64,000 nucleotides of DNA from Omphiscola glabra (taxonomy: Eukaryota > Mollusca > Gastropoda > Lymnaeidae). Positions 11,946 to 23,985 of the stretch are shown piece by piece. The translations under genes and the position numbers were made by a program. The stretch is from assembly GCA_964017045.1 (NCBI GenBank), contig OZ024809.1:6595012-6659011 (forward strand), in the 5' to 3' direction. The notes beneath the pieces were generated by a model. That model made no database searches. It was not told the DNA's origin and worked only from the letters and a program-made list of their open reading frames with translations. The first letter of the stretch is position 1, and every line of letters starts with the position of its first letter.

Positions 11946-12199
11946 AAAATAGGACTCCCCCCCCCCCCAACAAAGGCTCGAAACCGCACATTCCCCCCCC
12001 CCCCCCGGTGAAATATATAAATACTCAATGACCCATCCGCTTTTACACCGCAGAATTATTTAACCAACTATTTCAGAAAAGCAAAATTAAATATTACGCA
12101 TCAAACGCATTTGCATTACTTTTTCATCTAGCGTTATCGGGAATTATCCTTGATGTTTCCCCTTTAAAAAATGATTTTTGGGATAGGGAGGTGGGGGCT

Positions 12200-12416
12200 G
12201 AAAATTTGAGTGAATTTATTGTCATCGGCAACGAGTCTATTTTCGGCTCGATAGCTTGACTGGAAATTGGTCAATTAGCCGTCCGAAGATTTTGCAACAA
12301 AGCCAGTCAGTCAGCCAGCCAGTCAGTCAGCCAGCCAGTCAGTCAGCCAGTCAGTCAGCCAACCCACCCACCTACAAACAAAAGCGAAGTGAATATAAAG
12401 GATTTAAAAAGACAGT
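12200..12416 (+). repeat. dispersed repeat, copy 2, with internal microsatellite
   Basis: This is a second copy of the element at 5342-5474, with the same landmarks in order (CGGCAACGAGTCT, GGTCAATTAGCCGTCCG, AATATAAAGGATTT). Between the last two landmarks, 12299-12362 is a run of CCAGTCAGTCAGCCAG units absent from copy 1. Confidence 0.75.
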
Positions 12417-12589
12417 ATTAGTGTGTACTTTTCATATTTATTGCATCATCTACGGTCTGTCTCAACGACATTAAATTATACTCAGAAAGAAAGAAAATAT
12501 CACCGTGATTAAAACAAGTTCCTGGTTTGGTTGATGACGAACCCAGTTAATTCTACGGACGTTTGGCAAAGATATCAGGTACAAAGCTA

Positions 12590-12715
12590 AATGTCAGTGT
12601 GTTATGTTGTCATCAATGTCAGTTTGTTATGATGTCATGAATGTCAGTTTGTTATGTTGTCAACAGTGTCAGTTTGTTATGTTGTCATCAATGTCAGTTT
12701 GTTATGTTGTCACCA
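12590..12715. repeat. 25-bp tandem repeat
   Basis: Five copies of a 25-bp unit containing TGTCAGTTTGTTATGTTGTC. Confidence 0.9.
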
Positions 12716-12794
12716 AAAAGGCGTGAAGAATAACAATTGCAACACATTGGTTTCATGAACGGAAAATAACGTGGGTGAGGATACAGTTCATAGC

Positions 12795-13012
12795 TGGAGT
12801 CGGTGGCATCAGATGGTGGACTCGGTGGCATCAGATGGTGGACTCGGTGGCATCAGATGGGGGAGTCGGTGGCATCAAATCGGGGAGTCGGTGGCATCAA
12901 ATAGTGGAGTCGGTGGCATCAGATGGCGGAGTCGGTGGTATCAGATGGTGGACTCGGTGGCATCAGATGAGGGAGTCGGTGGCATCAAATGGGGGAGTCG
13001 GTGGCATCATGA
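12795..13012. repeat. 22-bp minisatellite
   Basis: About ten copies of a 22-bp unit with core ACTCGGTGGCATCAGATGG. Because 22 is not a multiple of three, all three frames are read in turn. Confidence 0.92.
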
Positions 13013-13827
13013 TAAATACATGATCCCAGCCGAGAGGGAAACGTGAGAAATACATGATCCCACCAAAAATCACGAAATAACAAACAGTGCAGAACTTGAG
13101 TTCCCATGACGTTTAAAATCGAGGCAACTAAGAAAATAAAATTAAAAATAATTGGAAACGACCCTCCCCCCCCCACCCCCACTCTTTTCTCTCTCTCCAC
13201 TTGCCCAACCGCACCCACACTTGTGTGACCTTGTTCCCGTATATCGTTACGGCTCAGTGATGTACTTACACTCGTCTGGCCTACCAGTTTTATTTTTCCA
13301 CACACCGCTTCCACACACACAGACTTTCAAAGAGTTTGCCATCACAAGATAGTGGTGAGAACTCGTACGGGGCAAGACTCTCATCTTAAACACCCCGTGT
13401 CCCCCCCCTCTCGTCGTAAACCCCCATGACGGTTACTACAGACGTCCAATGGCTTGATGGTTATAGCAGAGCTTAACGATCCTGACGCTGGGGGGTGGGG
13501 GGAGAGAGAGATGGGAGGGTCTCGTAAAATAATTTTCTTGACAAACACTAAAAAAAATGAGGCACAAAATTCAAGGACATCGTAAGGTTTGCTATACTTT
13601 TAGATCACGTCCCTTTCAACTCGGTGTGGTGGTTAATTCGTAGAAATGTAGAGAAATAAGGCGGGGGAAGAGAGAGAGGGGAGAGAGAGAGGGAGAGAGA
13701 GAGAGATTGCTGATAGTAGTAGCAAAGACCAGAAATAGAGGAAATGCTACATAAAAGTGTAAATACATTTTAAAAATATTCTGTACACATAGTAAAATTC
13801 TTATCATTAGTTTTAAGATCACTGTTC
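13013..13827. other. unassigned with simple repeats
   Basis: C and G runs and a GA-rich tract (about 13665-13708) are present. No gene is recognised. Confidence 0.4.
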
Positions 13828-14012
13828 TCATGCGACCCCCGTGTGTTCTCGCGACCCCTTATTCAACCCCTACGTTCTCGTGCGACCCCTGTGTGTTCGT
13901 GCGACCCCTTATTCAACCCCTACGTTCTCGTGCGACCCCCGTGTGTTCGTGCGACCCCTTATTCTTATGCAACTCCTACGTTCTCATGCGACCTCTGCGT
14001 TCTCATGCATGA
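13828..14012. repeat. 50-bp tandem repeat with internal 20-25 bp sub-repeat
   Basis: GTGCGACCCC followed by TTATTCAACCCCTACGTTCT recurs about every 50 bp. Within each unit, TGCGACCCC appears twice. Confidence 0.85.
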
Positions 14013-15171
14013 CCCGATTTTGTCTGGCAGGGAAGGTTACAGGAGGTCAACAGCGAGTTAGCCACCCGTGGAGTTGGGACGGTTGAAGGGCAGTGGGTTC
14101 ATGGCAGCCCTCCGCCATGTCGATATTTCATAATATATAGGGCTGTGGTTAATTGAGTAATTATATTGGTGACGTCTAGTTGTGACGTCCAGAGGTGACG
14201 TCTCGTGGTGACTTCTGGTGGTGAACCCGTACACCAAATAGACACCGGTTAAAGAATATAGCAGACGAGCCATGCGCTGGGACATGAAGGTTCAATGGTA
14301 CTCGATAGGATTGGTATACATGAGAATGTACATAGAGCAAATAAATATGGTAATAGCCTCATGTAAGTAAACCATTTCATGAGAAATTGCATTATAATGA
14401 TTTTATAGGATGCATATTCTGTAATCATCTTTTGGTGTGCGTGTGTGTTTAAAAAAAAAGGAAGGAAGACCAAAAAAAAAAGGAAGGAAGACAAAAAAAA
14501 AAGGGGGGGGGGGATATTTGAAAAAACAACAACTTTAATATGGATTTATTAATCATTCCGTCTAAAAATACACGTAAACAGCTTGCTGTCTGTAGATAAG
14601 GATACCAACATGGCTATCTCTGTATCAAATAATGTCATAATGATTGAAAAATGGGGAAACCCACATGAATACTGCGCCCATACCACGGAGCCACTACATT
14701 ACGAGGACTGTGGCAGCTCGTAACTTTGATTGTACCTACAGACAGAAAACAAACATTCATTACCCATTAACACCGAAACGTCATTCACAACGGATACTAC
14801 AACGGAGATCACCCAACTTCACGGCAAACAATCACCCGTCTATTTAGACAACTTCCACTGTGGCATTGACCTACTTTCCTTGACATACCGGTCCAGACGT
14901 AACAAATATTACCTATTTGTACTTGTAGTGTAGACACACACCAGGCTCTACGACATGGACCTACTTCCAACGAAAATGTAACCAATTTAAAAACGCAGGA
15001 CTCCACGATCATGACCAACTTTCAAAGCCATTTAATTTATATGCACACCAAACTCTGTGGCCATGACCTACTAAACTTGAAAGTACATTTAAATTATAAA
15101 AAAACAACAATGATATTTAATAAAATAAAAACAAGAAACAGCCCTGACCTATTTACAATAACTTCCGCTGC
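14013..15171. other. unassigned
   Basis: Four GTGACGTC-like motifs occur at 14169-14225 and three A9GGAAGGAAGAC-type units at 14451-14513. No gene is recognised. Confidence 0.4.
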
Positions 15172-15496
15172 AAGACAACCTTAGACGTTGCAAACTACCC
15201 TAATCAGACAACCTTAGACATTGCAAACTACGCTAAACAGACAACCTTAGACATTGCAAACTACCCTAATCAGACAACCTTAGACATTGCAAACTACGCT
15301 AAACAGACAACCTTAGACATTGCAAACTATGCTAAACAGACAACCTCAGACATTGCAAAGTACGCTAAACATACAGCCTTAGACATTGCAAACTACGCTA
15401 ATCAGACAACCTTAGACAATCCAAAGTATGCTAAACAGACAACCTCAGACATTGCAAAGTACGCTAAACAGACAACCTGAGACATTGCAAAGTAAC
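15172..15496. repeat. 33-bp minisatellite
   Basis: About ten copies of a 33-bp unit containing CAGACAACCTTAGACATTGC followed by AAACTACGCTAA. Confidence 0.92.
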
Positions 15497-16068
15497 CCAT
15501 TTTACCAAAAATGCCAGAAAAGCGAAACAAACAACCCATATTGTCATTGACAATCAAAACTCCCCACAACAAACACGGCCCATATTGTCATTGGCAACCA
15601 CCATCCTTCGCAACAAACATGACCCCGCTAAAACCCCCAAGACCCGCCATCACATGACCTCCAGGCACTTCCAGTCCAGACAGCATGGTTCAAATAAACA
15701 ATAGAGTGTCTATCTATTCTACGTTCATGAAAGTCAACATCAACCGGTTCTCCTAGTCGTAAAATGACTGACGACAGATTTGACAAATAGTTCCGTTCCT
15801 TTTTATTTGTTTTAAGTCGTAGCAACAGCCGAGCAGGAAATACATACTGGGGTAAAACATGTAGCAATTATTATGTGTATTTCTTCTAAAAACAAATTCA
15901 AGCAAATCAATGGTTTTTTTAAGGACAGTAGCAACAGCTAATTATTCTAAGGTTAGGTCGGGGTCACCTCGATATAATTTAAACGAATGTCAACATTCGG
16001 TTCAACTAAACTATTCACTTCCAATATTAAAACGTGACGACACTGACATGAACGTCAAAAGTGTAGTG
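15497..16068. other. unassigned
   Basis: No gene, mobile element or clear repeat is recognised between the 33-bp and 30-bp arrays. AACCCATATTGTCATTGACA-like sequence occurs twice near 15533 and 15575. Confidence 0.4.
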
Positions 16069-16425
16069 ACATTGGGTTAGAACATCGACATTTGAGTGAA
16101 GGTGGGTTAGAACATCGACATTTGAGTGAAGGTGGGTTAGAACATCCACATTTTAGTGAAGGTGGGTTAGAACATCCACATTTGAGTGAAGGTGGGTGAG
16201 AACATCCACATTTGAGTGAAGGTGGGTTAGAACATCGACATTTGAATGAAGGTGGGTTAGAGCATCCACATTTGAGTGAAGGTGGGTTAGAGCATCCACA
16301 TTTGAGTGAAGGTGGGTGAGAACATCCACATTTGAGTGAAGGTGGGTGAGAACATCCACATTTGAGTGAAGATGGGTTAGAACATCGACATTTGAGTGAA
16401 GGTGGGTTAGAACATCCATACTTAA
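16069..16425. repeat. 30-bp minisatellite
   Basis: Twelve close copies of a 30-bp unit with core GAACATCCACATTTGAGTGA. The unit length is a multiple of three and contains no stops on the minus strand, giving a 129-residue open frame that is an artefact of the repeat. Confidence 0.95.
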
Positions 16426-16532
16426 GAGAGGGTTTACAATTCATAGGTCATGATAATACTATACACTAGATATGTAAGTTACGTTGGGCCTACGACTTCT
16501 CTCAAACCAGACAGCTATTCTATATTAAATAA

Positions 16533-16879
16533 CAGGGGTGATCAAATTTAAAGCTATTGGGAGGCCGCATCTATTAATGTCAAATGTGTACATGTCCATA
16601 AAAATTTCTCTGTATTAAAATCGGTAAATTCGCATTTTAGCATAATAAGACAAAAGTTAAGGACTGTTTCAAAAAATTTAAAATTATATAGAAAGTTGAT
16701 TAAAAATGTTATAACAATCATAACAGCATAACGGTAAATGAAATTCTGTAAAAAAAAATAAAATAAAAATAACTTTTTAAATAGTTTTTTTCTTTTAAAT
16801 TTAAAAATGCCTGCGAGGGCCGCATAATATCAGTTGCCGGGCCGCATGCTGCCCGCATGACGTCGTTTCCCCACCCCTG
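16533..16879. mobile_element. hAT-type MITE, CAGGGGTG family
   Basis: The left end CAGGGGTGATCAAA and right end TTTCCCCACCCCTG are imperfect inverted repeats. Just inside them are GGGAGGCCGCAT and AGGGCCGCATAATA plus GGGCCGCATG, typical of Charlie-like hAT elements. It is 347 bp. Flanking 8-mers match at five of eight positions, so a target-site duplication is only weakly supported. The end at 62334 is related. Confidence 0.75.
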
Positions 16880-16949
16880 CAATATAACTATGACTACAAC
16901 ATGTAAAATCACCTTGTTCGACGAGAACACACACAGTCACACACGCTCA

Positions 16950-17717
16950 AAGCTAGTAATTCCCAAAACCTTTTCACTCACTATGAGCCCTTTTTAGCAT
17001 CAAATTCTATGAGGCAATCATTGGCCTAACACCGTATGTCTAACAGTAGTAACACGTTAAAATAGTGTTAAGGAGTTTCCAGAGGCAGTCGCCGAGCACC
17101 TGCCATAGTCACTAGGCCACACTTGGTTCAAGTCATCTTGTCATCGCGCCAATCGGAGGAGTCGTAGCACACTGACATTTTCAGCGTTTCAATATTAACA
17201 GAATACTGATACCGTATTAATAAAGAACGGTTTTAATAAGAATTGGCTACGAATTCGCGTGACCAAAGAAAATATATTTATTTACCTCCTACACACACCC
17301 AGCCTTGTTTACACCCATTTTAGTTTGCACGTTTAAAATTTAGGCTTAACAACCATCCTACCCCTAGCCCTAACGGCCACAACATTAACAAACACCTCTA
17401 CTGAAGTGTCCTTGCCTTCTCCATTCTCCTCCCTCGGGGTGAAGCCGGACACAGCAGTTTAGCGTCAACCGATGTAGCGCACAAAAGATGACTTCTATTT
17501 ATAGCCTCACGGCTCCCTGTAACGTGAGATCCCTCAGGCTCCCCCTGTGCCAGGTGCAAACACAGGTGTCCTGTACCTGTTCACGACTTCCCGTTATCCC
17601 CCCACTCACACACACCCGATCTCACCACTCCAACCTTTCGAATACCTGTACCCTGGTTTGGTGCCTGAAGTGGGAGCACAGTGTGTGTATAAGAAGGAAA
17701 GAAAGTTAAGAAGTAGA
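16950..17717. other. unassigned, possible hAT end at its left
   Basis: Positions 16958-16998 (AATTCCCAAAACCTTTTCAC, then ATGAGCCCTTTTT) resemble the left end of a hAT MITE, but no partner end is seen. The rest shows no gene. Confidence 0.35.
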
Positions 17718-18046
17718 TGTTGGACATGACACACCTACATCTCACTGTTGAACATGACACACCTACATCTCACTGTTGAACATGACATACCCACATCTCA
17801 CTGTTGAACATGACACGCCCACATCTCACTGTTGAACATGACACACCCACATCTCACTGTTGAACATGACACACCCATATCTCACTGTTGAAAATGACAC
17901 ACCCACATCTCACTGTTGAACATGACACGCACACATCTCACTGTTGAACATGACACACCCACATCTCACTGTTGAACATGACACACCCACATCTCACCGT
18001 TGAGCATGACACACCCACATCTCAATGTTGAGCATTACACCCATTA
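17718..18046. repeat. 28-bp minisatellite
   Basis: About twelve copies of a 28-bp unit containing TGTTGAACATGACACACCCA. Divergence is low. Confidence 0.95.
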
Positions 18047-18551
18047 AGCCCATTTCTCAATCTGTTTGAACTGAACAGTGAGCTTTGACTGACTGACCGA
18101 AAGTAGAAGTTCGAAGAACAGCTTCATAAACTGTGAAACAAGCGTGAGTTTAATTATCAAGTCAATGCGCAGTAACGACATAAAAGTTGAGCCGTCTCAA
18201 CAAGAGGAATGATATTCCATTTGTTGTGAAATTAAAAATCCCATAGATCTCATAACTGCAATGATAAAAAATATATTTGAATGTATTTGGGCGCCACGTG
18301 AAAGCCTCGTAAGAGTTTGGACTCGACGTTATAGATATGTGTGCCTAATGTAACCTGACAGTCTGTTATATAGATATGTGTGCCTAATGTAATCCAGACG
18401 ACCAACAGTATGTTATCATTGAACCTCTGCGGACCTCTCGGATTTTCATTGCTTGTTTGATCAGCTATTTATTTAATGACAAGTTAAAGCTTCAATGATT
18501 TTATTATTTTTAATTTCGATTTGAAAACAATCGGGAAAACCCGACGACAAT

Positions 18552-18593
18552 ATGGCAGATAGAGCTCTACTGAACCAAAACGACATGCTGCAG
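18552..18593 (+). CDS. candidate first coding exon (weak)
   Basis: An ATG in fair context (ACAATATGG) opens a 14-codon frame, MADRALLNQNDMLQ. It ends exactly at CAG followed by the consensus donor GTAAGAGG at 18594. This is the pattern of a short first coding exon. No downstream partner exon was identified, because a tandem duplication and minisatellites follow immediately. I do not recognise the peptide. A chance ATG plus donor over 42 bp is possible. Confidence 0.25.
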
Positions 18594-18677
18594 GTAAGAG
18601 GGAAAAAATCTCTCCACACACAACAATCACACCATGCGGAACAAGTCTGGCCCACCATCATCCCACAGTAAGCCTCT

Positions 18678-19430
18678 CACTGCATTCTTGGCACGTGAGT
18701 GCTCACACGACTCCTGGCCTCTCTCTGGGAGATCTGGGTCAATCATCGACTCTCTCCACCCGTCGGATCTGCCAGGCGGCTTACACATGACCACAAGTTC
18801 GCCCAACATAAACATTTGCGGGCCGATATTGGACCACACCATAAACCTTGAAGGGAGATGCCATAAACCTCAAAGGGAGATGCCATAAATCTTGATGGGA
18901 GATGCCATAAACCTTGATGGGAGATGCCATAAACCTCGAAGGGAGATGCCATAAACCTCGAAGGGAGATGCCATAAACATTGAAGGGAGATGCCATAAAC
19001 CTTGATGGGAGATGCCATAAACCTTGAAGGGAGATGCCATAAACATTGAAGGGAGATGCCATAAACCCTCATGGGAGATGCCATAAACCTTGAAGGGAGA
19101 TGCCATAAACCTCGAAGGGAGATGCCATAAACATTGAAGGGAGATGCCATAAACCTCGAAGGGAGATGCCATAAACCTCGAAGGGAGATGTCATAAACAT
19201 TGAAGGGAGATGCCATAAACCTTGATGGGAGATGCCATAAACCTAGAAGGGAGATGCCATAAACCTAGAAGGGAGATGCCATAAACCTAGAAGGGAGATG
19301 CCAAAAACCTCGAAGGGAGATGCCATAAACCTTGAAGGGAGATGCCATAAACGTCGGTCAACGTGCACTGACTACACAGATCAAATCCTCACTTGCATCC
19401 TCAGCAATCACACTCTGTGCCATTACGGCT
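18678..19430. repeat. segmental tandem duplication, copy 1
   Basis: This 753-bp block is followed directly by a 775-bp copy. Both start CACTGCATTCTTGGCACGTG and end TGTGCCATTACGGCT. Each has about 160 bp of unique sequence, a 22-bp minisatellite and about 75 bp of unique sequence. Confidence 0.95.
18841..19355. repeat. 22-bp minisatellite in duplication copy 1
   Basis: About 23 copies of a 22-bp unit with GGGAGATGCCATAAACCT as core. Variable positions after the core (TGAA, CGAA, TGAT, AGAA) form a recognisable variant order that is repeated in copy 2. Confidence 0.95.
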
Positions 19431-20205
19431 CACTGCATTCTTGGCACGTGAGTGCTCACACGACTCCTGGCCTCTCTCTGGGAGATCTGGGTCAATCATC
19501 GACTCTCTCCACCCGTCGGATCTGCCAGGCGGCTTACACATGACCACAAGTTCGCCCAACATAAACATTTGCGGGCCGATATTGGACCACACCATAAACC
19601 TTGAAGGGAGATGCCATAAACCTCGAAGGGAGATGCCATAAATCTTGATGGGAGATGCCATAAACCTTGATGGGAGATGCCATAAACCTCGAAGGGAGAT
19701 GCCATAAACCTCGAAGGGAGATGCCATAAACATTGAAGGGAGATGCCATAAACCTTGATGGGAGATGCCATAAACCTTGAAGGGAGATGCCATAAACATT
19801 GAAGGGAGATGCCATAAACCCTCATGGGAGATGCCATAAACCTTGAAGGGAGATGCCATAAACCTCGAAGGGAGATGCCATAAACATTGAAGGGAGATGC
19901 CATAAACCTCGAAGGGAGATGCCATAAACCTCGAAGGGAGATGTCATAAACATTGAAGGGAGATGCCATAAACCTTGATGGGAGATGCCATAAACCTTAA
20001 AGGGAGATGCCATAAACCTAGAAGGGAGATGCCATAAACCTAGAAGGGAGATGCCATAAACCTAGAAGGGAGATGCCAAAAACCTCGAAGGGAGATGCCA
20101 TAAACCTTGAAGGGAGATGCCATAAACGTCGGTCAACGTGCACTGACTACACAGATCAAATCCTCACTTGCATCCTCAGCAATCACACTCTGTGCCATTA
20201 CGGCT
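19431..20205. repeat. segmental tandem duplication, copy 2
   Basis: Almost identical to 18678-19430 with the same variant order in the minisatellite. It is 22 bp longer because of one extra unit near 19990 (ending CTTAAAGG). A few substitutions also differ, so the duplication is recent but not an exact repeat. Confidence 0.95.
19594..20130. repeat. 22-bp minisatellite in duplication copy 2
   Basis: Same unit as 18841-19355 with one more copy (about 24). Confidence 0.95.
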
Positions 20206-20420
20206 GCAGGTAGGGAGTGCAGGCAGCTTGTGATCAATGGTCTGAGTCTGTATTGACCCCCCCCCACCTTTCTCTCCGAGCTCTCCCACGCCAAAGAAAG
20301 GACTAGTTTGTCACGTGACCCCAACACACATAAATGTCTGGTTTGCACAAGCTGTTTTCTATTGTTTCCACACAAAAAAATCAGCTACTGTGTCTCCACT
20401 GTGGGCAACAGTCGTTGAAA

Positions 20421-20614
20421 CATTCCACTGTGGTTTTCTAGGAGTGGACAACCCGTCATTGATATGATCCACTGCGGCTATCTAGAATTGGCCAACCTGC
20501 CATTGATATAATCCACTGCGGCTATCTAGAATTGGCCAACCTGCAATTGATATAATCCACTGCGGCTATCTAGAATTGGCCAACCTGCAATTGATATAAT
20601 CCACTGCGGCTATC
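20421..20614. repeat. 44-bp tandem repeat
   Basis: About four copies of a 44-bp unit containing GATATAATCCACTGCGGCTA; the first is diverged. Confidence 0.88.
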
Positions 20615-22782
20615 TGCCTTTTGTGATGCTGCAGAATAACAGAAGAGTAACCGGCGTTGAAAGAATCGATTACATGACAACTAAACCGAAATATCTGGCT
20701 TTACAGTATTTTTGTTAGACAGGTTCAGACCCGCCTCTTATAAGCTAAGTAATCAGACGTTTACAGCCATAACGCTATCAGTAATCGATTATGTGCTACT
20801 TCTCACTGTCGCCGTCCTAGAAACAAAGTGTCCAACATGAACCAGTTAAGACAGACCCATCGGAAAAAAAAAACAACCTAAAAAATAATCACTAAAATGC
20901 TTGTGATCCTTTTTCTTTAGGTCTGTCTTAAAAAAGTTCAAGTTGGCGACAGACTCTGTAAACCTAAGACTATCTGCACACTACATCAAACCTCTTCCAA
21001 CTCGCTTCTCCATTTTTCATCCACTTCGAAAGCCTGACACCCATCAATCTTCCCTTTATCGAACCATGCCTAAATACCCCACGCACTAACAAATATGGGG
21101 TAACCTAGAATCTAAAGCAGCTGATGCGGCCCGTCTCACTCTTTTTCTTTCCCTTCCGCCCCGCACTCCGCTCTTTCCACCCCACAACAATAACAAATGA
21201 AGCACCCAAAAACAGTGTACTCTTCCATTCTACCCCGTCAACAAACGAGGCTAATCCCCCCCCTCCACAACCCCCACACCACCACACACACGCGCGCACC
21301 ACTTCAATGTGGCCCATTCTAAAGATAGAAAGATAGCTGACGTGCGTCCCGTCACGTCCCCAGTATTGATCTTCTAGTTCCGACAGTTGCGAGCCTGGGC
21401 TGACCTCAATTCGTGGAGACCATCAGAGAGGCATGAGATGGGAGGGGGCATATGAGAGGGAGAGAGCTGGGAGAGATGTGTGCGATAGGAAGAGGCATGT
21501 AAAATAAGGAGAGGCGTAAAAGATAAGTAAGCGTGGGAGTTAGGGAGAGTCGTACAAGATGGGGAGGAGTGAGGATAGGGGAGGCGAGTGAGATATGGAG
21601 AAGCGTGTGAGATACGGTAAAGCATGTGAGAAAGAGGCGTGGGAGATGGGGTGAGGAGTGTGAGATAGGAAGAGGAGATGAGATAGGGAGAAGAGTGTGA
21701 GATAGGGAGAGGAGTATGAAAATGATATACATGTAACATAATAACATAAGGGGACATGAAAAGTCTGTTTGATTTTTTAAAATGGGCATTATTAAATCAT
21801 TAATACAACAAAAAAAGAATGTACTTAGGAGAAGGGTGGAGGCGGGCTTAACTTTCTTAATTACTATCTCAAACAATGAGACAGCGACTTGTAGCGCAAA
21901 CCTCCGTCCTAACTGTACCTAACAAACAGGACTGAAACTGAAATATAATCCAGTGGGAGAAGAAATTGGTGTATAAAAAATTAAAAAGAAAGAAACAAGC
22001 GAACCGTGGAGAGATCGAGGGTGTAATCTGTGATAACAATAGAGAGAATATTATAATTGAAATGGGTGATGGGAGTAAGACATCTGTGTTTTTGGGGGAG
22101 GCCAGGTGCTACTTAAGATGTTATAATTATAAATCCCACTTCATTCAAATTGATGATAGCTATTTTCGGATCTGAAGATGCCCCGTTGTGGAAAGACCTG
22201 AACATCTGAAAACGTTTAAGCCAAGAAGACTAGCACAAAAGAAAACCGCTGGCTAAGGCAGCATTTGGGAGCCATCGATAGCTGAACCAAGCCCTACTTA
22301 CTGAAGGTCAGAAATGTGGGACATGCACACGCCTGTGTACCGGGCAACTGGGTTAATGGTTCCCGTGTAACAGAGAGCTATTTGTGTCATCTCATTGTTG
22401 ATGTATCGCTAGTAAGTAAGGATATGTATACCATTTACATGTGTAGGTTTCAACACTTTTTTTTAGGTCAATGATACTCAGATATGTAAGCTCTGTTCAA
22501 ACTGTCTCAACAGTGAGGTACGTTGCTGATTGCTGTGCATGTGTTGATACATCGACTCGGTGCCATACAATATACAGTGTCTATACAGAGCAAAGAAAGG
22601 TACAGAAAGGACTTGGGTGCGATATGAGAATGTTACTCCTGATGTGATGCCAGGCTATCGGATTTAAGCGAAATAAGGGGAGGTTGAAGCAGTAAGTGTA
22701 CGTTAAGAAATATACACAGGGGTCGAGTGAAAACCCCGAAGAAGGACAATACAAAAGAAAAAGTGAATGTTTTGCTATGGGA
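20615..22782. other. unassigned, includes a degenerate purine-rich array
   Basis: Positions 21425-21725 are a decayed GA-rich array around GGGAGAGGAGTGTGAGATA. An open frame at 21966-22175 encodes a basic, unrecognised 69-residue peptide; it is followed by TCTGAAGATGCC and ACATCTGAAAACG motifs that might be a retroelement 3' region. Nothing here is assigned with confidence. Confidence 0.4.
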
Positions 22783-23134
22783 CCTCATCAAGGCATCCAC
22801 TATCTTCTTGGAACTTCATCAAGTTAAGTTAAGCCATGATCAATTCACACACAGATCTCATCAAGACATTCAATATCTTCTTGGAGCATCATCAAGTCAA
22901 GCCATGATCAATTCAAACACAGATCTCATCAAGGCATCAACTATCTTCTTGGAACTTCCTCAAGTTAAGTTAAGCCATGATCAATTCACACACAGATCTC
23001 ATCAAGGCATCCGCTATCTACTTGGAACATCATCAAGTCAAGCCATGATCAATTCACACACAGATCACATCAAGGCATCCGCTATCTACTTGGAACATCA
23101 TCAAGTTAAGCCATGATCAACTCACACAGATCAA
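22783..23134. repeat. 68/73-bp tandem repeat
   Basis: About five copies of a unit containing AGCCATGATCAATTCACACA and TCATCAAGGCATCC. Some units carry an extra AGTTA and are 73 bp. Confidence 0.9.
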
Positions 23135-23194
23135 TGACCTACCACGTACCAAGACCTTTCCTTAAATACTGCCTCGAGCATTCCCACAACACGA

Positions 23195-23985
23195 AATCGA
23201 ATAGTATAGAAAGATCAATCCCACAAAGTCGAATAGTATAGAAAGATCAATCCCAGGAATCCCACGAAGTCGAATAGTATAGAAAGATCAATCCCACGAA
23301 GTCGAATAGCATAGAAAGATCAATCCCACGAAGTCGAATAGTATAGAAAGTAGTGATGGGACGATACCAAAATTTTTAACGATTCCGATACGATTCCGAT
23401 TCTACCCAATTATCCCGATTCCCGATACGATTCCCGATACGATTCCGATTCTGATTCCTGGCCATTATTACATATATGTATTACTGTGACCAGATATTAA
23501 CATATTTAATTAATATAAAAGTTGAGAATTGATTAGAAGAGTTTATTAACTTGCTATTGAAGCTTTACAATATGCTAGATAACAATGTATTGGAAAGGTT
23601 TTATATAAACACATCTATCAATAATTCCATTTTAATAATACAAAGATGTAGTATTGAATTCAAAATAATAATAAATAATTCCATTTTAATGAGAAAAACT
23701 TCATTCAGTTAAGAATCGTTTTGGTATCGGAATCGGGTCTGAATTATTCAGCTCCGATACCGATTCCCGGTGCTTTGGAAAAATCCCGATATTCCGATAC
23801 GATTCCGATTAATCGTCCCATCACTAATAGAAAGATCAATCCCACGAAATCGAATAGTATAGAAAGATCAATCCCAGGAATCCCACGAAGTCGAATAGTA
23901 TAGAAAGATCAATCCCACGAAGTCGAATAGCATAGAAAATCAATCCCACGAAGTCGAATAGTATAGAAAGATCAATCCCGAAAGC
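23195..23985. repeat. 32-bp minisatellite interrupted by a MITE
   Basis: Units with GAATAGTATAGAAAGATCAA then TCCCACGAAG occupy 23195-23350 and resume at 23827-23985. The gap is filled by the MITE at 23351-23826. Some units have an extra TCCCAGGAA segment on both sides, showing that the array predates the insertion. Confidence 0.92.
23351..23826. mobile_element. hAT-type MITE inserted in the 32-bp array
   Basis: The perfect terminal inverted repeats are TAGTGATGGGACGAT on the left and ATCGTCCCATCACTA on the right. A perfect 8-bp target-site duplication, ATAGAAAG, lies at 23343-23350 and 23827-23834. Subterminal regions are rich in ACGATTCCGAT motifs on both strands, typical of hAT transposase binding regions (inference). 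It is 476 bp, AT-rich inside, with no transposase. Confidence 0.92.

Noticed and set aside
16055..16444. 129-codon open frame on the minus strand
   Set aside because: It is the translation of a 30-bp minisatellite whose unit has no stop in that frame. It has no start context, domain or flanking coding sequence.
18743..19969. Long repeated open frames with MASPF and GLWHLPSRF motifs
   Set aside because: They come from the 22-bp minisatellite and its duplicated copy and are open in several frames at once.
21966..22260. Possible retroelement 3' end with a 69-codon open frame
   Set aside because: The motifs after the frame are suggestive only; there is no reverse-transcriptase signature and no second copy.
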